Shown: positions 15,938 through 25,408, counted from the stretch's first letter. The stretch is 39,069 bases of DNA from Candidatus Poseidoniaceae archaeon (GCA_024958795.1 JANXHP010000138.1:1-39069); one strand, 5' to 3'. Notes: generated from the sequence alone by a model not told the origin. Made by a program: numbers and translations.

Positions 15938-17476
15938 ATGTGTGGTATTATCGGAGTCGTTGGCCGACATGGAACTCATGTAAATCAGTTGATTTACGAT
16001 GGATTAACAGTTCTTCAACATAGAGGGCAAGATGCCGCTGGAATCATGACTGATTATCAAGGTAAATTTCGTCTAAGAAAGTCAAATGGTCTTGTTTCTG
16101 ACATCTTTTACAGCCGACATATGTTACGTCTTCAAGGTAGTATAGGAATTGGTCATGTTCGATATCCTACTGCAGGTTCATCTTCTAGAGCAGAAGCTCA
16201 ACCATTCTATGTAAATTCACCATATGGTCTTTCATTAGCGCATAATGGTAATCTCTCCAATGCTGCTGAACTAAGAAAGAATCTTCGCGATGTTCATATG
16301 CGTCACATGAATACTACAAGTGATTCAGAATTATTACTAAATTCCTTAGCTGTTGAATTATACTCCCGAACAAATAGTCTAGATATCAATGGAGAACAAC
16401 ATATTGACATTGAAGCTGTATTCGGTGCTGTTTCTGGAGTTCATAAAACTGCAATTGGTGGATATGCTTGTGTTTCAATAATCTCTGGATATGGCTTGTT
16501 AGCATTTAGAGATCCGCATGGTATTAGGCCACTTATTTTCGGTAAGAGGGAACAAGGTGAAGAAACAGAATGGATTGTTGCTTCTGAATCTGTAGCAATC
16601 ACTGCCCTTGGGTTTGAGATTGTGCGTGATGTAGCGCCTGGAGAAGCGGTATTTATCTCTAATTCCGGACGTCTATTTACAAGACAATGTTCTGATAATG
16701 TACTCTATTCTCCATGTATCTTTGAGCATGTATATTTTGCAAGACCAGATTCAATTATCGATGGAATACCAGTTTATCAAGCGAGATTAGCGCAAGGGAA
16801 GAAATTAGCAGAGCGAATACTTGAGGAATGGCCGGACCATGATATTGATAGTGTAATTCCAGTTCCAGATTCTGGTAGAATAGCAGCACTTCAGATGGCT
16901 AATTCATTGGGAGTTCCATACCGTGAAGGATTTGTAAAGAATCGTTATGTAGGTCGCACCTTTATCATGCCAGGTCAAGCCCTTAGGGAGAAATCAGTAC
17001 GCCGTAAATTGAATGCGATTGAGCAAGAATTTAAAGGGAAAAATGTGTTATTAGTAGATGATTCAATTGTTAGAGGAACAACATCTGCTAAGATTGTTGA
17101 AATGGCTCGTGAAGTTGGTGCAAAAAAGGTATATTTTGCTTCAGCAGCCCCTCCTGTTAGACATCCTAATGTTTACGGAATAGATATGCCTGCAGTGAAT
17201 GAATTCATTGCAGATGGAAGAACTATTGATGAAATAGGTCAAAAAATTGGCTGTGACAAATTATTTTATCAAAATCTGGATGACTTAATTGAAGCTACAA
17301 ATTTAGGTGAAAGCAAATTACCTCGTTTTGATACCTCTTGTTTTGATGGTGATTATGTAACCGGAGATATTTCAGATGAATATTTGCAACAATTGCATGA
17401 TGCAAGAAATGATGGTGCAAAGAAGGATTCTCAAGAAGAAGACGATGTAATTGACATGCATAATGATGATGAGTGA
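15938..17476 (+). CDS. purF: Amidophosphoribosyltransferase
   Basis: PurF makes 5-phosphoribosylamine from PRPP and glutamine, the first committed step of purine synthesis. I start it at 15938 rather than the track's 15893, because the N-terminal nucleophile amidotransferase must expose Cys after Met removal: MCGIIGVVG. Further marks are [18 protein letters not shown] and LAHNGNLSN in the glutaminase domain and the PRPP-binding [14 protein letters not shown] in the transferase domain. There is no propeptide, and the chain of about 512 aa is full length. It ends with an acidic tail ([13 protein letters not shown]). Its stop overlaps the next gene in GTGA, so the two are coupled. Confidence 0.97.
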   Translation: MCGIIGVVGRHGTHVNQLIYDGLTVLQHRGQDAAGIMTDYQGKFRLRKSNGLVSDIFYSRHMLRLQGSIGIGHVRYPTAGSSSRAEAQPFYVNSPYGLSLAHNGNLSNAAELRKNLRDVHMRHMNTTSDSELLLNSLAVELYSRTNSLDINGEQHIDIEAVFGAVSGVHKTAIGGYACVSIISGYGLLAFRDPHGIRPLIFGKREQGEETEWIVASESVAITALGFEIVRDVAPGEAVFISNSGRLFTRQCSDNVLYSPCIFEHVYFARPDSIIDGIPVYQARLAQGKKLAERILEEWPDHDIDSVIPVPDSGRIAALQMANSLGVPYREGFVKNRYVGRTFIMPGQALREKSVRRKLNAIEQEFKGKNVLLVDDSIVRGTTSAKIVEMAREVGAKKVYFASAAPPVRHPNVYGIDMPAVNEFIADGRTIDEIGQKIGCDKLFYQNLDDLIEATNLGESKLPRFDTSCFDGDYVTGDISDEYLQQLHDARNDGAKKDSQEEDDVIDMHNDDE

Positions 17477-18420
17477 GGTCGATTTCATTGACGCAAAACT
17501 CTTGGATACTTAGATTCGGAGAATTAGGGCTAAAATCTAGGCCAGTGCGTAGATCTTTCCAAAAAGCATTGCGAAGAAACTTAGAGCAATTAGCAATTAA
17601 TTCCAATACTCCTATGATTCATGAATTAATTCGTCAGCAAGAAATAATTTCATCAAGTGCTCCAATTGAAGTTGTTGAAGATTTACTATGCCATATTTTA
17701 GGAGTAGTTGCGATTGACAGAGTAGTGGTATTGTGCGAAGAAGTATCTCCAAGTGTAGTTGCAAAGGCTTACCTTAGCAGAGACGATAATGTAGGCAAAG
17801 CGAGAACATTCGGAGTAAGGGTGCGCCGTGTTGGTGAAAACAAGGAGTGGAATAGTCAATCATTTGCTGGAGCAGTAGGTGCTGCAATGCTGGCGGAAGA
17901 TGATTCACTAAGCGTCAATTTGCGTGAACCAGATATGTGGGTCAAACTGATTATGGAAAGTGATAGAGTTTCACTAGTAGAAGCAAGAGTTAGTGGTGCT
18001 GGAGGACTACCAGCAGGAGTACAAGGCGATGTTCTTGTTCAAGTCAAAAGTAGAGATGATATGTTGGGGGCATTTTTGATAATGCGTAGAGGTACTCGCT
18101 TGATTCCAGTAATGGATTGTGAAGAGCAGTATATTGAAAAATTATCTAAGTTTGACCCATTCATCGGTTCTCGTTCTCATGCAAAGGATGAGGTTGGGAA
18201 GAGAATTCAACGCCCGGCTTGGGGGATACTTGGATTGACAAAAGAACAGGCTGCTCCATTTGTTCAAAAGCGCGAAGATGCTGTGAAAACAACCCCTCTT
18301 TCAACATTAGAGCCGTTGTGTGGTTGGAGTGAAGAAGAGAAAGTTGCTCTCCTAAATCATATGGAAAAACCGAGTATCAATATCTCTCACCCTGATTTAG
18401 TTTCCTGGATAGATTGTTGA
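17473..18420 (+). CDS. THUMP-domain protein, ThiI-like with degenerate PP-loop
   Basis: The 315 aa align by eye with ThiI, the tRNA 4-thiouridine sulfurtransferase. The N-terminus has [19 protein letters not shown] (ferredoxin-like/THUMP start), a THUMP body to about residue 170, and the linker [15 protein letters not shown]. In active ThiI the linker leads into an ATP pyrophosphatase loop of the form SGGIDSPVA. Here that place (residues 191-200) reads [10 protein letters not shown], followed by the normal [13 protein letters not shown]. The ATP-binding glycines are gone and the C-terminal domain is short. It probably binds tRNA but cannot adenylate uridine. It begins with GTG inside the purF stop; TTG at 17488 is an alternative start. 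Only one cysteine lies near its end (WIDC). Confidence 0.75.
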   Translation: MRSISLTQNSWILRFGELGLKSRPVRRSFQKALRRNLEQLAINSNTPMIHELIRQQEIISSSAPIEVVEDLLCHILGVVAIDRVVVLCEEVSPSVVAKAYLSRDDNVGKARTFGVRVRRVGENKEWNSQSFAGAVGAAMLAEDDSLSVNLREPDMWVKLIMESDRVSLVEARVSGAGGLPAGVQGDVLVQVKSRDDMLGAFLIMRRGTRLIPVMDCEEQYIEKLSKFDPFIGSRSHAKDEVGKRIQRPAWGILGLTKEQAAPFVQKREDAVKTTPLSTLEPLCGWSEEEKVALLNHMEKPSINISHPDLVSWIDC

Positions 18421-18462
18421 AATTAATCTGCACTTTGTTGCGGAGAGGTTTTCAGCAATGAG

Positions 18463-20076
18463 GTGTGTGAAGTTGTTATGGTAAAGACACTGACATGCTA
18501 TCCAACTGCTGTTGATGGCAGAGTCTTTGCTCTTACGATGTCATCAGTGGGTGATGAAGTTGCTTGGTCTGAAGCAGATGGTATTGTCAAATTGGCAAAA
18601 GTTGTTGATAATGAGTTGAATGTTATCACTACAATAAACGGGCCATCACGAGTAAATGAAATCGTATTACGAGGAGATAGCCTATTCATTATCGATGAAA
18701 TGGAAGGGTTGCATTGTTTCGGATATGATGGGCGCTTACAATGGACATACGAAACAGGTGCTGGAGGTAGAAAACTACTTCGTTTTGACCAGTATTTAGC
18801 AGTATTAGACTCAATCGGTAGAGTTCATTTGGTAAATTTTCATGGTGATGATTATTGTCAAAATCCTGTGCACAGTAATTGTGCATTGATTTCAAATGCA
18901 CAACAAAAATTACTGGTCGCAAGTGAAGATGGAATTGTCAAATGTTTTGTTGAAGGTAAGGAGGTTTGGACTAGGCCAAAAAGAGGTGATCTAGGAGAAT
19001 CCATTACTGCAATGGGTTATACTTCTCAGGGCTTAGTCATTATCGGAAGAGAAGGTTATGCAATTGTAGCTGGTGATGAAGAAGCATTGGAAATGGAATT
19101 ATGGTCTGGTGACAAATTTGTTCAGAGGAACGATTTAGGTGCGAGATTAACTGCTATTTCAAGTAATGAGAATGGTACATGGTGTGGCTTTGATAATGGG
19201 GATGTTAGCAAACTTTCTGAAGATAATGAATTGATAAAAATAACTAATTTACAATTTCCAATCAAATCATTAACATCTTATGATAATGTGGTAATAGCTG
19301 CTTGCTGGTTTTACCTGTATGCTGTTGATAGCGATGGTATTAGGTGGCAAATAGAACATCAAGGAATGCCTGAATATATTTGTACTGATAAAGGAAATAA
19401 CTTTGTTGTTTTTGCTGGAGAAGACCAAAATGACTGGACTAATGAAGAACCAATTGGATTAATTAATTTAGGTGAGGAAGCATATGAAATTGATAAATCT
19501 GACCTTGGAATTTGGTATCAACTAAAATCACCAATTCCTCAATTAACTGCTGATGAAATCTATAGAGAAGATGATTCAGTAGCAAACTTACTCACAGAAG
19601 ATGAAAGAAAACAAATGGATGAGGGTGCGGAAATTGGATTCGAAGGACTTATTGAAGACCTTGAGCATGAGGTTGAAAATGCTGACATTATTCAACAAGA
19701 AGTAGAATCAAAACAATTGCTTGATACTATTGATGATGGATTGCAATCAATGGCTATGCTCGATGAAGATGAATTACTGGGCGAGCTTGGTCAAACCATT
19801 AACGAAATAATTCTACCACAGGCAGATGCAGGAGATGACAAAGTTATTCCAGCAACAAAAGATGGCAAGGTGGTAGTATTGTTAGATGGTAGCAATTCAT
19901 TTGACCCACAAAAGCGGATTTCTCAATGGTCTTGGATTGAATCTTCAGGAAGAGAGATTTCTACTTCTAAAAAAGTCAAAGTAAAGTTGTCCAAAGGTAA
20001 GCATAGTTTTGAGTTAAGAGTTCAAAGTGGTGAAGGAAATTGGACATCGGATATTGTTTCTGTCATTATTGAATGA
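18463..20076 (+). CDS. Cytosolic beta-propeller protein with acidic linker and PKD-like C-terminus
   Basis: This 537-aa protein has no signal peptide or membrane segment. Residues 1-340 show repeated strand patterns of WD40/PQQ-like propellers (for example GDSLFIIDEMEGLHCFGYDGRLQWTYE, LLVASEDGIVKCFVEGKEVW, WCGFDNGDVSKLSEDNELIKI). Residues about 370-445 are strongly acidic and probably helical. Residues 450-537 match a PKD-type Ig-like fold: ADAGDDKVIPATKDGKVVVLLDG, FDPQKRISQWSW and HSFELRVQSGEG. PKD domains are usually extracellular, so the missing export signal is odd. The start may be GTG at 18463 or ATG at 18478 (MVKTLTCYP). Function unknown; a protein-interaction scaffold is the safest guess. 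Confidence 0.75.
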   Translation: MCEVVMVKTLTCYPTAVDGRVFALTMSSVGDEVAWSEADGIVKLAKVVDNELNVITTINGPSRVNEIVLRGDSLFIIDEMEGLHCFGYDGRLQWTYETGAGGRKLLRFDQYLAVLDSIGRVHLVNFHGDDYCQNPVHSNCALISNAQQKLLVASEDGIVKCFVEGKEVWTRPKRGDLGESITAMGYTSQGLVIIGREGYAIVAGDEEALEMELWSGDKFVQRNDLGARLTAISSNENGTWCGFDNGDVSKLSEDNELIKITNLQFPIKSLTSYDNVVIAACWFYLYAVDSDGIRWQIEHQGMPEYICTDKGNNFVVFAGEDQNDWTNEEPIGLINLGEEAYEIDKSDLGIWYQLKSPIPQLTADEIYREDDSVANLLTEDERKQMDEGAEIGFEGLIEDLEHEVENADIIQQEVESKQLLDTIDDGLQSMAMLDEDELLGELGQTINEIILPQADAGDDKVIPATKDGKVVVLLDGSNSFDPQKRISQWSWIESSGREISTSKKVKVKLSKGKHSFELRVQSGEGNWTSDIVSVIIE

Positions 20077-20114
20077 GGCTCAAACTAAATTATGTGAAAC
20101 TGGAGGAGTGGATA

Positions 20115-20879
20115 ATGGCAGTTTCAAATCCTCTGATTGAAAATTACTTTGTCGGCGCATTACAAATGCGCTGTTCTGTTGTTACTGATACTGTTAGTGG
20201 TGATACGATTATCATCGATGGTGGTGCTGAGCCAGAGAGATTGATAACATGGATTGAAAGTTGGCAGGGGAGGGGACCTGATTGGTCAACAGGGCCTAGT
20301 ATTGATGAATATTCAAATGGTAATTATCCAAAAAGGAAAGTGGTTGCATTGGTAAATACACATGCACATTTTGATCACAGTGGGCACATTCCAGACCTGC
20401 TCAATAATTACAATGTAAAATGGTACTTACATGAAGATGATTTTTTCCTACAATCTTTGGCCCAGCAATCAGGACAACGTTGGGGATTTGAAATACCTCC
20501 ACCTGCAGTTGCAGATGAAAAATTAATAGCAGGTTCAGTGATGAGTTTCGGTACAATTGATTTGGAAATATTACATACACCTGGACATACACTAGGAGGG
20601 TGTTGTTTGAGATTATTTGTTGATGGTGAGTCAGATCACATCTTTGTTGGCGACACTCTATTCGCCGGTTCTGTGGGAAGAACCGATTTGCCAAATACAG
20701 GTGGAGACTTTGATTTACTTTCAAAGTCTATTCATGAGAAATTATGGCCGCTTGATGATGAAATAATAGTTCATCCAGGCCATGGGCCACTGACTACAAT
20801 TGGTGAAGAAAAAACCAGCAATCCTTTTGTTGGACTATCAGCACCAAAAGATGTATTCTCTAGAGGAAGTTATCTCTAA
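20115..20879 (+). CDS. Metallo-beta-lactamase-fold hydrolase (glyoxalase II-like)
   Basis: The 254-aa protein carries the complete metal site of the MBL superfamily: THAHFDHSGH (HxHxDH), HTPGHTLGG, the bridging Asp in FVGDTLFAGSVGRTD and the final His in VHPGHGP. The GDTLFAGSVGRTDLPG-like segment is typical of hydroxyacylglutathione-hydrolase-like enzymes that cleave thioesters. I start it at 20115 (MAVSNPLIENYF) because GGAGGAG lies eight bases upstream, while the track's earlier ATG overlaps the propeller gene. The physiological substrate cannot be told from sequence. It converges with etfA, separated by three bases. Confidence 0.9.
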   Translation: MAVSNPLIENYFVGALQMRCSVVTDTVSGDTIIIDGGAEPERLITWIESWQGRGPDWSTGPSIDEYSNGNYPKRKVVALVNTHAHFDHSGHIPDLLNNYNVKWYLHEDDFFLQSLAQQSGQRWGFEIPPPAVADEKLIAGSVMSFGTIDLEILHTPGHTLGGCCLRLFVDGESDHIFVGDTLFAGSVGRTDLPNTGGDFDLLSKSIHEKLWPLDDEIIVHPGHGPLTTIGEEKTSNPFVGLSAPKDVFSRGSYL

Positions 20880-20882
20880 CAA

Positions 20883-21824
20883 TTAATTCATCATTGCAGA
20901 AAGTGCTGCTTGAAGAACAGGCAATGCCTCTTCCCAAGTTGCGACGATTCCATAGTCAGCATGTTGGAAAATCGGTGCATCTGCATCCTTGTTTATTGCA
21001 ACAATATATTTTGATGAACGCATTCCTGCAAGATGTTGGATAGCACCTGAAATTCCGACTGCAATGTATAGGTTTGGATTGACAGTCTTACCGGTTTGTC
21101 CTACTTGCATAGAGTGTGAGATTTCATCCCAAGTGTCAACAGCAGCACGAGATGCACCAACTGCGGCACCGATTGTGTCAGCGATTTTCTCAAGGTGTGA
21201 GAAATTGTCAGGAGAGCCCATTCCTCTTCCTCCTGAAATGATAATATTTGCTTCAGCAACATCTAATCTTGTACTTACTCTAGCTAAAAATTCTTCAACA
21301 GCAGTAGCCATATCTCCAGTTGCATCAACAACTGAAACATCAGCAGAACCGCCTTGTGCAGATGCAGTGAAAATATTTGCTCGTACGCTAATAACAGCAT
21401 CTCCACTAGTGCTAACAGTTTGCATTGCTTTTCCAGAATATATTGGAGAGGTCAAATTACCACCGTCAATAGCAACAACATCTTGCACTACTGGAATGTT
21501 TCTACGAGCAGCAAGACGAGCAGCCAAATCTTTAGATTGAGGGTTTGCTGAAGTGACAATAATTCCACTAGGAGCAACAGCATCGATTGCAGTAGCCCAT
21601 CCTAATGCATCATATGTTGCAAACAGTTCGGATTTCAATGCAATTACCTTGGAGATTCCTTGAATTGCTGATGCGGAATCAGCAATTGTTGCATCTTCAC
21701 AAGGAACGATGACTATTGGTGCATTACCAAGTGTATTTGCTGCTGTTACTAATTCCGCGGTTGTTGGATGGATTGCACCCTTTGCGATTTCTGCGATAAC
21801 AATTGTCTGACTCATGATATTCAC
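20883..21824 (-). CDS. etfA: Electron transfer flavoprotein, alpha subunit
   Basis: EtfA binds FAD and passes electrons from acyl-CoA dehydrogenases toward the quinone pool through ETF:quinone oxidoreductase. The 313 aa show the C-terminal FAD domain with IIISGGRGMGSPDNF, GAAVGASRAAVD, QVGQTGKTVNPNLYIAVGIS and GAIQHLAGM, and IVAINKDADAPIF. The N-terminal domain has the usual alternating alpha/beta pattern. It lies directly after etfB on the same strand with a one-base gap, so the subunits are co-translated. The likely electron donor encoded nearby is the acyl-CoA dehydrogenase at 26.8 kb. Confidence 0.96.
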   Translation of the reverse strand: MNIMSQTIVIAEIAKGAIHPTTAELVTAANTLGNAPIVIVPCEDATIADSASAIQGISKVIALKSELFATYDALGWATAIDAVAPSGIIVTSANPQSKDLAARLAARRNIPVVQDVVAIDGGNLTSPIYSGKAMQTVSTSGDAVISVRANIFTASAQGGSADVSVVDATGDMATAVEEFLARVSTRLDVAEANIIISGGRGMGSPDNFSHLEKIADTIGAAVGASRAAVDTWDEISHSMQVGQTGKTVNPNLYIAVGISGAIQHLAGMRSSKYIVAINKDADAPIFQHADYGIVATWEEALPVLQAALSAMMN

Positions 21825-21825
21825 C

Positions 21826-22563
21826 TCAAATTACGTTTGCCTCATCTCTTAGAAGTTGAGCAACTTCAGCTGCAGATTCTCCACCTTCGTATGTTTTTCC
21901 AGCAGGTTTTGAAGGTGGTAAACTATGAGAAATAACATTGATTGAAGATGCTGGAGCACTTACAGATTTGACATCCACTTGGGCTTTCTTGGCTTGCATA
22001 ATACCTCTAACATTTGGTTTTCTAACTTTGATATTGCCTTTATCACATGATATCACAGCAGGAAGAGTAACACTGATTCTTGCATTACCACCTTGTGCTG
22101 GTGCGACTACAGATACATTGTCTGCAAAAGTCGCAGAAATAATGTTTGAGACACTTGCCCATCCAAGTCGTTCTGCAATTCCAGGTCCAGTTGAGCCTGC
22201 GCCCGTATCTGCCGCTGCCTTTCCACAATAGACTACATCTGCACCGATTTCAGAAATAGCATTTGAGATTATGCTTTGTAGAGAATTTGAATCAACAAAT
22301 GAATCACAATCAATACGGACAATATGGTCAACACCGATTGCCTTTGCATCTTTTAGAACCTTGTCAGCCATAGCGCCTCCAACCGTAATTGCAGTTACTT
22401 CTCCACCACTTGCTTCGCGGTGTTGCAAAGCCGTTTCAACTGCGAATTCATCATATGGTGACATGACCATTTTGACTGAAGATAAATCCACTCGGTTGTC
22501 TGAGATTACAATACGAGCATTTGTATCTGGGACTTGCTTTACAAGGACTACTATATTTGCCAT
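21826..22563 (-). CDS. etfB: Electron transfer flavoprotein, beta subunit
   Basis: This is the 245-aa beta subunit, the partner of EtfA and the site of AMP or, in bifurcating forms, a second FAD. It begins MANIVVLVKQVPDTNARI, then has SPYDEFAVETALQHRE and GADVVYCGKAAADTGAGSTGPGIAERLGW, the conserved nucleotide-binding loop, and ends with the EtfA-embracing arm. The length and motifs are standard. The upstream region with a perfect palindrome is shared with the divergent MCM-like gene. Confidence 0.96.
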   Translation of the reverse strand: MANIVVLVKQVPDTNARIVISDNRVDLSSVKMVMSPYDEFAVETALQHREASGGEVTAITVGGAMADKVLKDAKAIGVDHIVRIDCDSFVDSNSLQSIISNAISEIGADVVYCGKAAADTGAGSTGPGIAERLGWASVSNIISATFADNVSVVAPAQGGNARISVTLPAVISCDKGNIKVRKPNVRGIMQAKKAQVDVKSVSAPASSINVISHSLPPSKPAGKTYEGGESAAEVAQLLRDEANVI

Positions 22564-22577
22564 AAGAGGACACCCCT

Positions 22578-22594
22578 CCCCTATTCAATAGGGG
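22578..22594. promoter_or_regulatory. 17-base perfect palindrome between etfB and the divergent gene
   Basis: CCCCTATTCAATAGGGG reads the same on both strands apart from its central base. It lies 15 bases upstream of the etfB start and 15 bases upstream of the possible TTG start at 22609. Size, symmetry and position suggest a dimeric repressor operator. It could also form an mRNA hairpin in the etfB leader. Confidence 0.5.
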
Positions 22595-22608
22595 GATGAT
22601 TCTCCGAC

Positions 22609-23574
22609 TTGGGTAGGATTCATGAACCTTACCGAAGAATTATTTTTCTGGCAGGCGCAATGTTTGAAAGCCTTCGGCATTCGCAAGTGTATTCTATGGC
22701 GAGAAAAAGAGGTATTGAACCGGACTCAGCAATGCAAGAAGTACTAGGTGCATGGAGAATCTTATTTGAGAAAAACCACATCGAGGAGATTAAGCGTTTG
22801 AAAGGATTTGAAGAGAGAGTCTTTGGATTAGAAGTTGAACATTCACTCATTTGTAATGATGAGGTTCTAAAGCCGGAATTTCATACAAGACCTGATTGGA
22901 CATTAGAACTTGGAAATATTGTTCTCAATGAGAAGATGATGATACATGGTAATGATTCACGGTTGGTTATCAGAGTTGTAAATTTCTCTAAGCATCATCA
23001 TTTCTCTCTCGATGAATTGAGAATGAGACACCGTTCAACAATGTTGACCTTTGATGTAATAATTAGTCCGGTTGGTGGCCCTCTTGGTTGGATCAAAAAA
23101 GCAGTCTATGAGTGTATAGATTGTGAGCACCGTTTTGAAATTAAACAAAGACTGGCTAGAGAGAGAGATGCTCCGCATCTATGTTATAATTGCATAGAGA
23201 TATTTGCTGCTAAAAACAAGGGCAAATTTCCACGAATACCACCGGTAAATTTTGATATGTTAGTTGAGGATTGTTATTACGAAGATATTGAATATCTAAA
23301 TGCAATTGAAGTAGCTATTGATAATGATGGCAATGTTTTGAAATTAGGAGGAGAAAAATTCCTCGGAGTCGTCAATGATGAATATGTTGGAACATTAGTT
23401 CCAGGTTCAATACACAGAATAAATGCAAGAATTGCAGTTGACCATTTACCCAATAGAGATTTTGTTAAAGATACAAGAAGAATAATTTTGTTAAAGATTC
23501 ATAGCATTGAGAATAGTCCATTCAAAGTTAGCAATGTCTCAGAGACATCTATCGAACTCAATGACAATGAATGA
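22609..23574 (+). CDS. MCM N-terminal-domain-like protein lacking the AAA+ ATPase
   Basis: The 321 aa resemble the N-terminal half of archaeal MCM helicases. A helical N-terminus leads into IRVVNFSKHHHFSLDELRMRHRSTML, an OB-fold start, then KKAVYECIDCEHRFE and, 20 residues on, LCYNC: a four-cysteine zinc site (C169, C172, C192, C195) inserted as in MCM. Near the end GTLVPGSIHRINARIAVDHL matches the MCM strand DLVPGDrVkvtGi. No Walker A or B follows; the protein simply ends. It may bind single-stranded DNA or modulate the replicative helicase. The start is uncertain: TTG 22609, or ATG 22660 (MFESLRHSQVY). It converges with tyrS, two bases apart. The homology is judged by eye, without a search. 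Confidence 0.6.
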   Translation: MGRIHEPYRRIIFLAGAMFESLRHSQVYSMARKRGIEPDSAMQEVLGAWRILFEKNHIEEIKRLKGFEERVFGLEVEHSLICNDEVLKPEFHTRPDWTLELGNIVLNEKMMIHGNDSRLVIRVVNFSKHHHFSLDELRMRHRSTMLTFDVIISPVGGPLGWIKKAVYECIDCEHRFEIKQRLARERDAPHLCYNCIEIFAAKNKGKFPRIPPVNFDMLVEDCYYEDIEYLNAIEVAIDNDGNVLKLGGEKFLGVVNDEYVGTLVPGSIHRINARIAVDHLPNRDFVKDTRRIILLKIHSIENSPFKVSNVSETSIELNDNE

Positions 23575-23576
23575 AA

Positions 23577-24719
23577 TTAATTGGTAATCTCTGTAACCGT
23601 TTCCAATAATTGAGGATTAGCATCAAAGTAGTCAGATAGTGTTTGTAATCCCTTTGCTACTCCATTTGCCACACCCATCTTGGCATCAAATGGATGCAAT
23701 GTTCCATCCTTTATCGCAGCTCTAAAAGAGTCTAGGTCAGTCCAAGTGCTTTCTTCTCCGAATTTAGGGTCAGGAGTCACTTTGATTTCACCAAATTCGG
23801 GTAATACGATATATTGTGCTAATTCGTATATTGGTGAATGGTCATCCTCTGGGTCCAAATATGCTTTGCGGAATTTCTTTTGCAACTGCTTTTGTGTATC
23901 ATGCACTAATACCGCACCAGATGGGTCCGACTTACTCATCTTGTGGTCAAAGGACTCCATACGCATTCCAGTAGCCTTCAATGAAGAAATAATCGGTGTA
24001 TGTAAGCAGGTTGGCTTTTGCCATTTCCATTTACTAGCCATATCTCTCATGAACATGTGTGCCTTTCTTTGGTCCATTCCACCAATTGCAATATCAATAT
24101 TCATTTCAAAGATATCGGCTGCTTGCATTGCTGGATAATAGAACTTAGACAGATCGTGGTCACTTGACTCTTCATCTCTACCCATGATGGTGAATGTTTT
24201 GCGTACCATTGCCAAGGTAGCACCTTTTGAACATCGTAAAACACGAGCCCAGTATTCACCGGAATCCATTATCGTTGAAGCCCAAACAAATCGTAATTGT
24301 CCTGCTCCATCTCCTTCTTCAGGATTGCCCAATAATACTCTAAAAGTATCTTCCATATACCTTGCAGTTGTTTGAATATGCTCCATGTTTCCATTGAATT
24401 TATCATTAATCCAAGCGTGCCAATCAGCTAAGAATATCATTACATTAGTTCCAGCATCTATCATTCTTCGTAACTGTAGTGCAAGAACCTTCCATCCGAT
24501 GTGGGCTTTTCCACTCGGTTCAAATCCCACATAACATCGTATGATCCCATCGCCACCCATGCTAGTTCCATCGGCAAGACATTTGACCAAATGTTCAATG
24601 CCTACAGTCTCATCAACAAAACCAATTATTGATGCTAATTGCTGGCGCTTTGTATCATCTAATTCAGATATTTGTGGACATCTTTCAAGATGAGGTGACA
24701 GAATTGTTTCGACATTCAT
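23577..24719 (-). CDS. tyrS: Tyrosyl-tRNA synthetase
   Basis: This class I synthetase charges tRNA-Tyr. The 380 aa match the archaeal/eukaryotic-type TyrRS: CYVGFEPSGKAHIGW contains the HIGH-like motif (HIGW), FLADWHAWINDKFNG is the conserved tyrosine-pocket region, GGMDQRKAHMFMRD follows, and KMSKSDPSGAV is the KMSKS loop. There is no separate S4 domain, as expected for the archaeal form. The start ATG at 24719 fits the expected length. It lies 44 bases downstream of the lysine-rich protein gene on the same strand. Confidence 0.95.
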   Translation of the reverse strand: MNVETILSPHLERCPQISELDDTKRQQLASIIGFVDETVGIEHLVKCLADGTSMGGDGIIRCYVGFEPSGKAHIGWKVLALQLRRMIDAGTNVMIFLADWHAWINDKFNGNMEHIQTTARYMEDTFRVLLGNPEEGDGAGQLRFVWASTIMDSGEYWARVLRCSKGATLAMVRKTFTIMGRDEESSDHDLSKFYYPAMQAADIFEMNIDIAIGGMDQRKAHMFMRDMASKWKWQKPTCLHTPIISSLKATGMRMESFDHKMSKSDPSGAVLVHDTQKQLQKKFRKAYLDPEDDHSPIYELAQYIVLPEFGEIKVTPDPKFGEESTWTDLDSFRAAIKDGTLHPFDAKMGVANGVAKGLQTLSDYFDANPQLLETVTEITN

Positions 24720-24763
24720 TGTATCACATCAAGTTGTTGCCCACTCTATAGAATCATTATTAT

Positions 24764-25288
24764 TCAAAACATATCATTTAATTTCTTGACTTTACCTTCA
24801 CTTGGAGGGGTTCCATCATCTATCATCTGTTGAATTTCAGCTATCATAGAGTTGACTATTGCTTCCTTCTCCGAAGTCAAATTCTTTGACATCTGCATTG
24901 TTTTTTGAGCAATTTTTATTGCACCCTTTGCCTTTGAAAATTTCTTAGCATTTTCCTTTGCCTTATCGCTTCGTTGTTTTGCGTTATATCCTGTGACTTC
25001 ATCTAAGAAGGAGGACCAGCGCTTACGTGATTCCATTGCAATCTCTCTTCCTCCATCTGAATCTAGTAAATCTCCAAGGTCTGCACCTTTCATTTGAGAA
25101 ACATCAACTGCTAATTTACCATCTTCATCGAAGTGACCAGAGACCATTAATAAAATTCCATATGAGCCAATGAATTTTCCATCAGCATCAGCATTCACAT
25201 TTTCAAAGTACCCTGCAGCAATCTTAGCCAATCCAGCGCTTCCGCCCATTTTCTTCTGTAGTCCACGCTTTACAGCAAATCGTTCCAT
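24764..25288 (-). CDS. Conserved-looking soluble protein of unknown function, lysine-rich
   Basis: The 174-aa protein is not recognised. Its first half (MERFAVKRGLQKKMGG to GILLMVSGHFDEDGKLAVDV) looks alpha/beta. The second half is helical and lysine-rich (NAKQRSDKAKENAKKFSKAKGAIKIAQKTM) and may form a coiled coil or bind nucleic acid. No cysteines, signal peptide or membrane segment are seen. Codon use and composition match the neighbours, and the position upstream of tyrS in the same direction suggests a real, co-transcribed gene. Confidence 0.65.
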   Translation of the reverse strand: MERFAVKRGLQKKMGGSAGLAKIAAGYFENVNADADGKFIGSYGILLMVSGHFDEDGKLAVDVSQMKGADLGDLLDSDGGREIAMESRKRWSSFLDEVTGYNAKQRSDKAKENAKKFSKAKGAIKIAQKTMQMSKNLTSEKEAIVNSMIAEIQQMIDDGTPPSEGKVKKLNDMF

Positions 25289-25408
25289 ATGTCAATGGCA
25301 GAAGTCCATTTGACATAAGGCTCACCGTCATTAACATTGAAAATCATTGGCAATTTCAGTATAATGTTGATACGATGGGGTTTTCATTGATTGACTTGTG
25401 GCGAGTAC

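Noticed and set aside
17473-18420. Calling this gene functional thiI
   Set aside because: The ATP-binding SGGxDS loop is replaced; only the THUMP region and flanks remain.
20989-21540. Plus-strand 183-aa ORF opposite etfA
   Set aside because: Antisense shadow of a well-conserved gene; its sequence has no recognisable motif.
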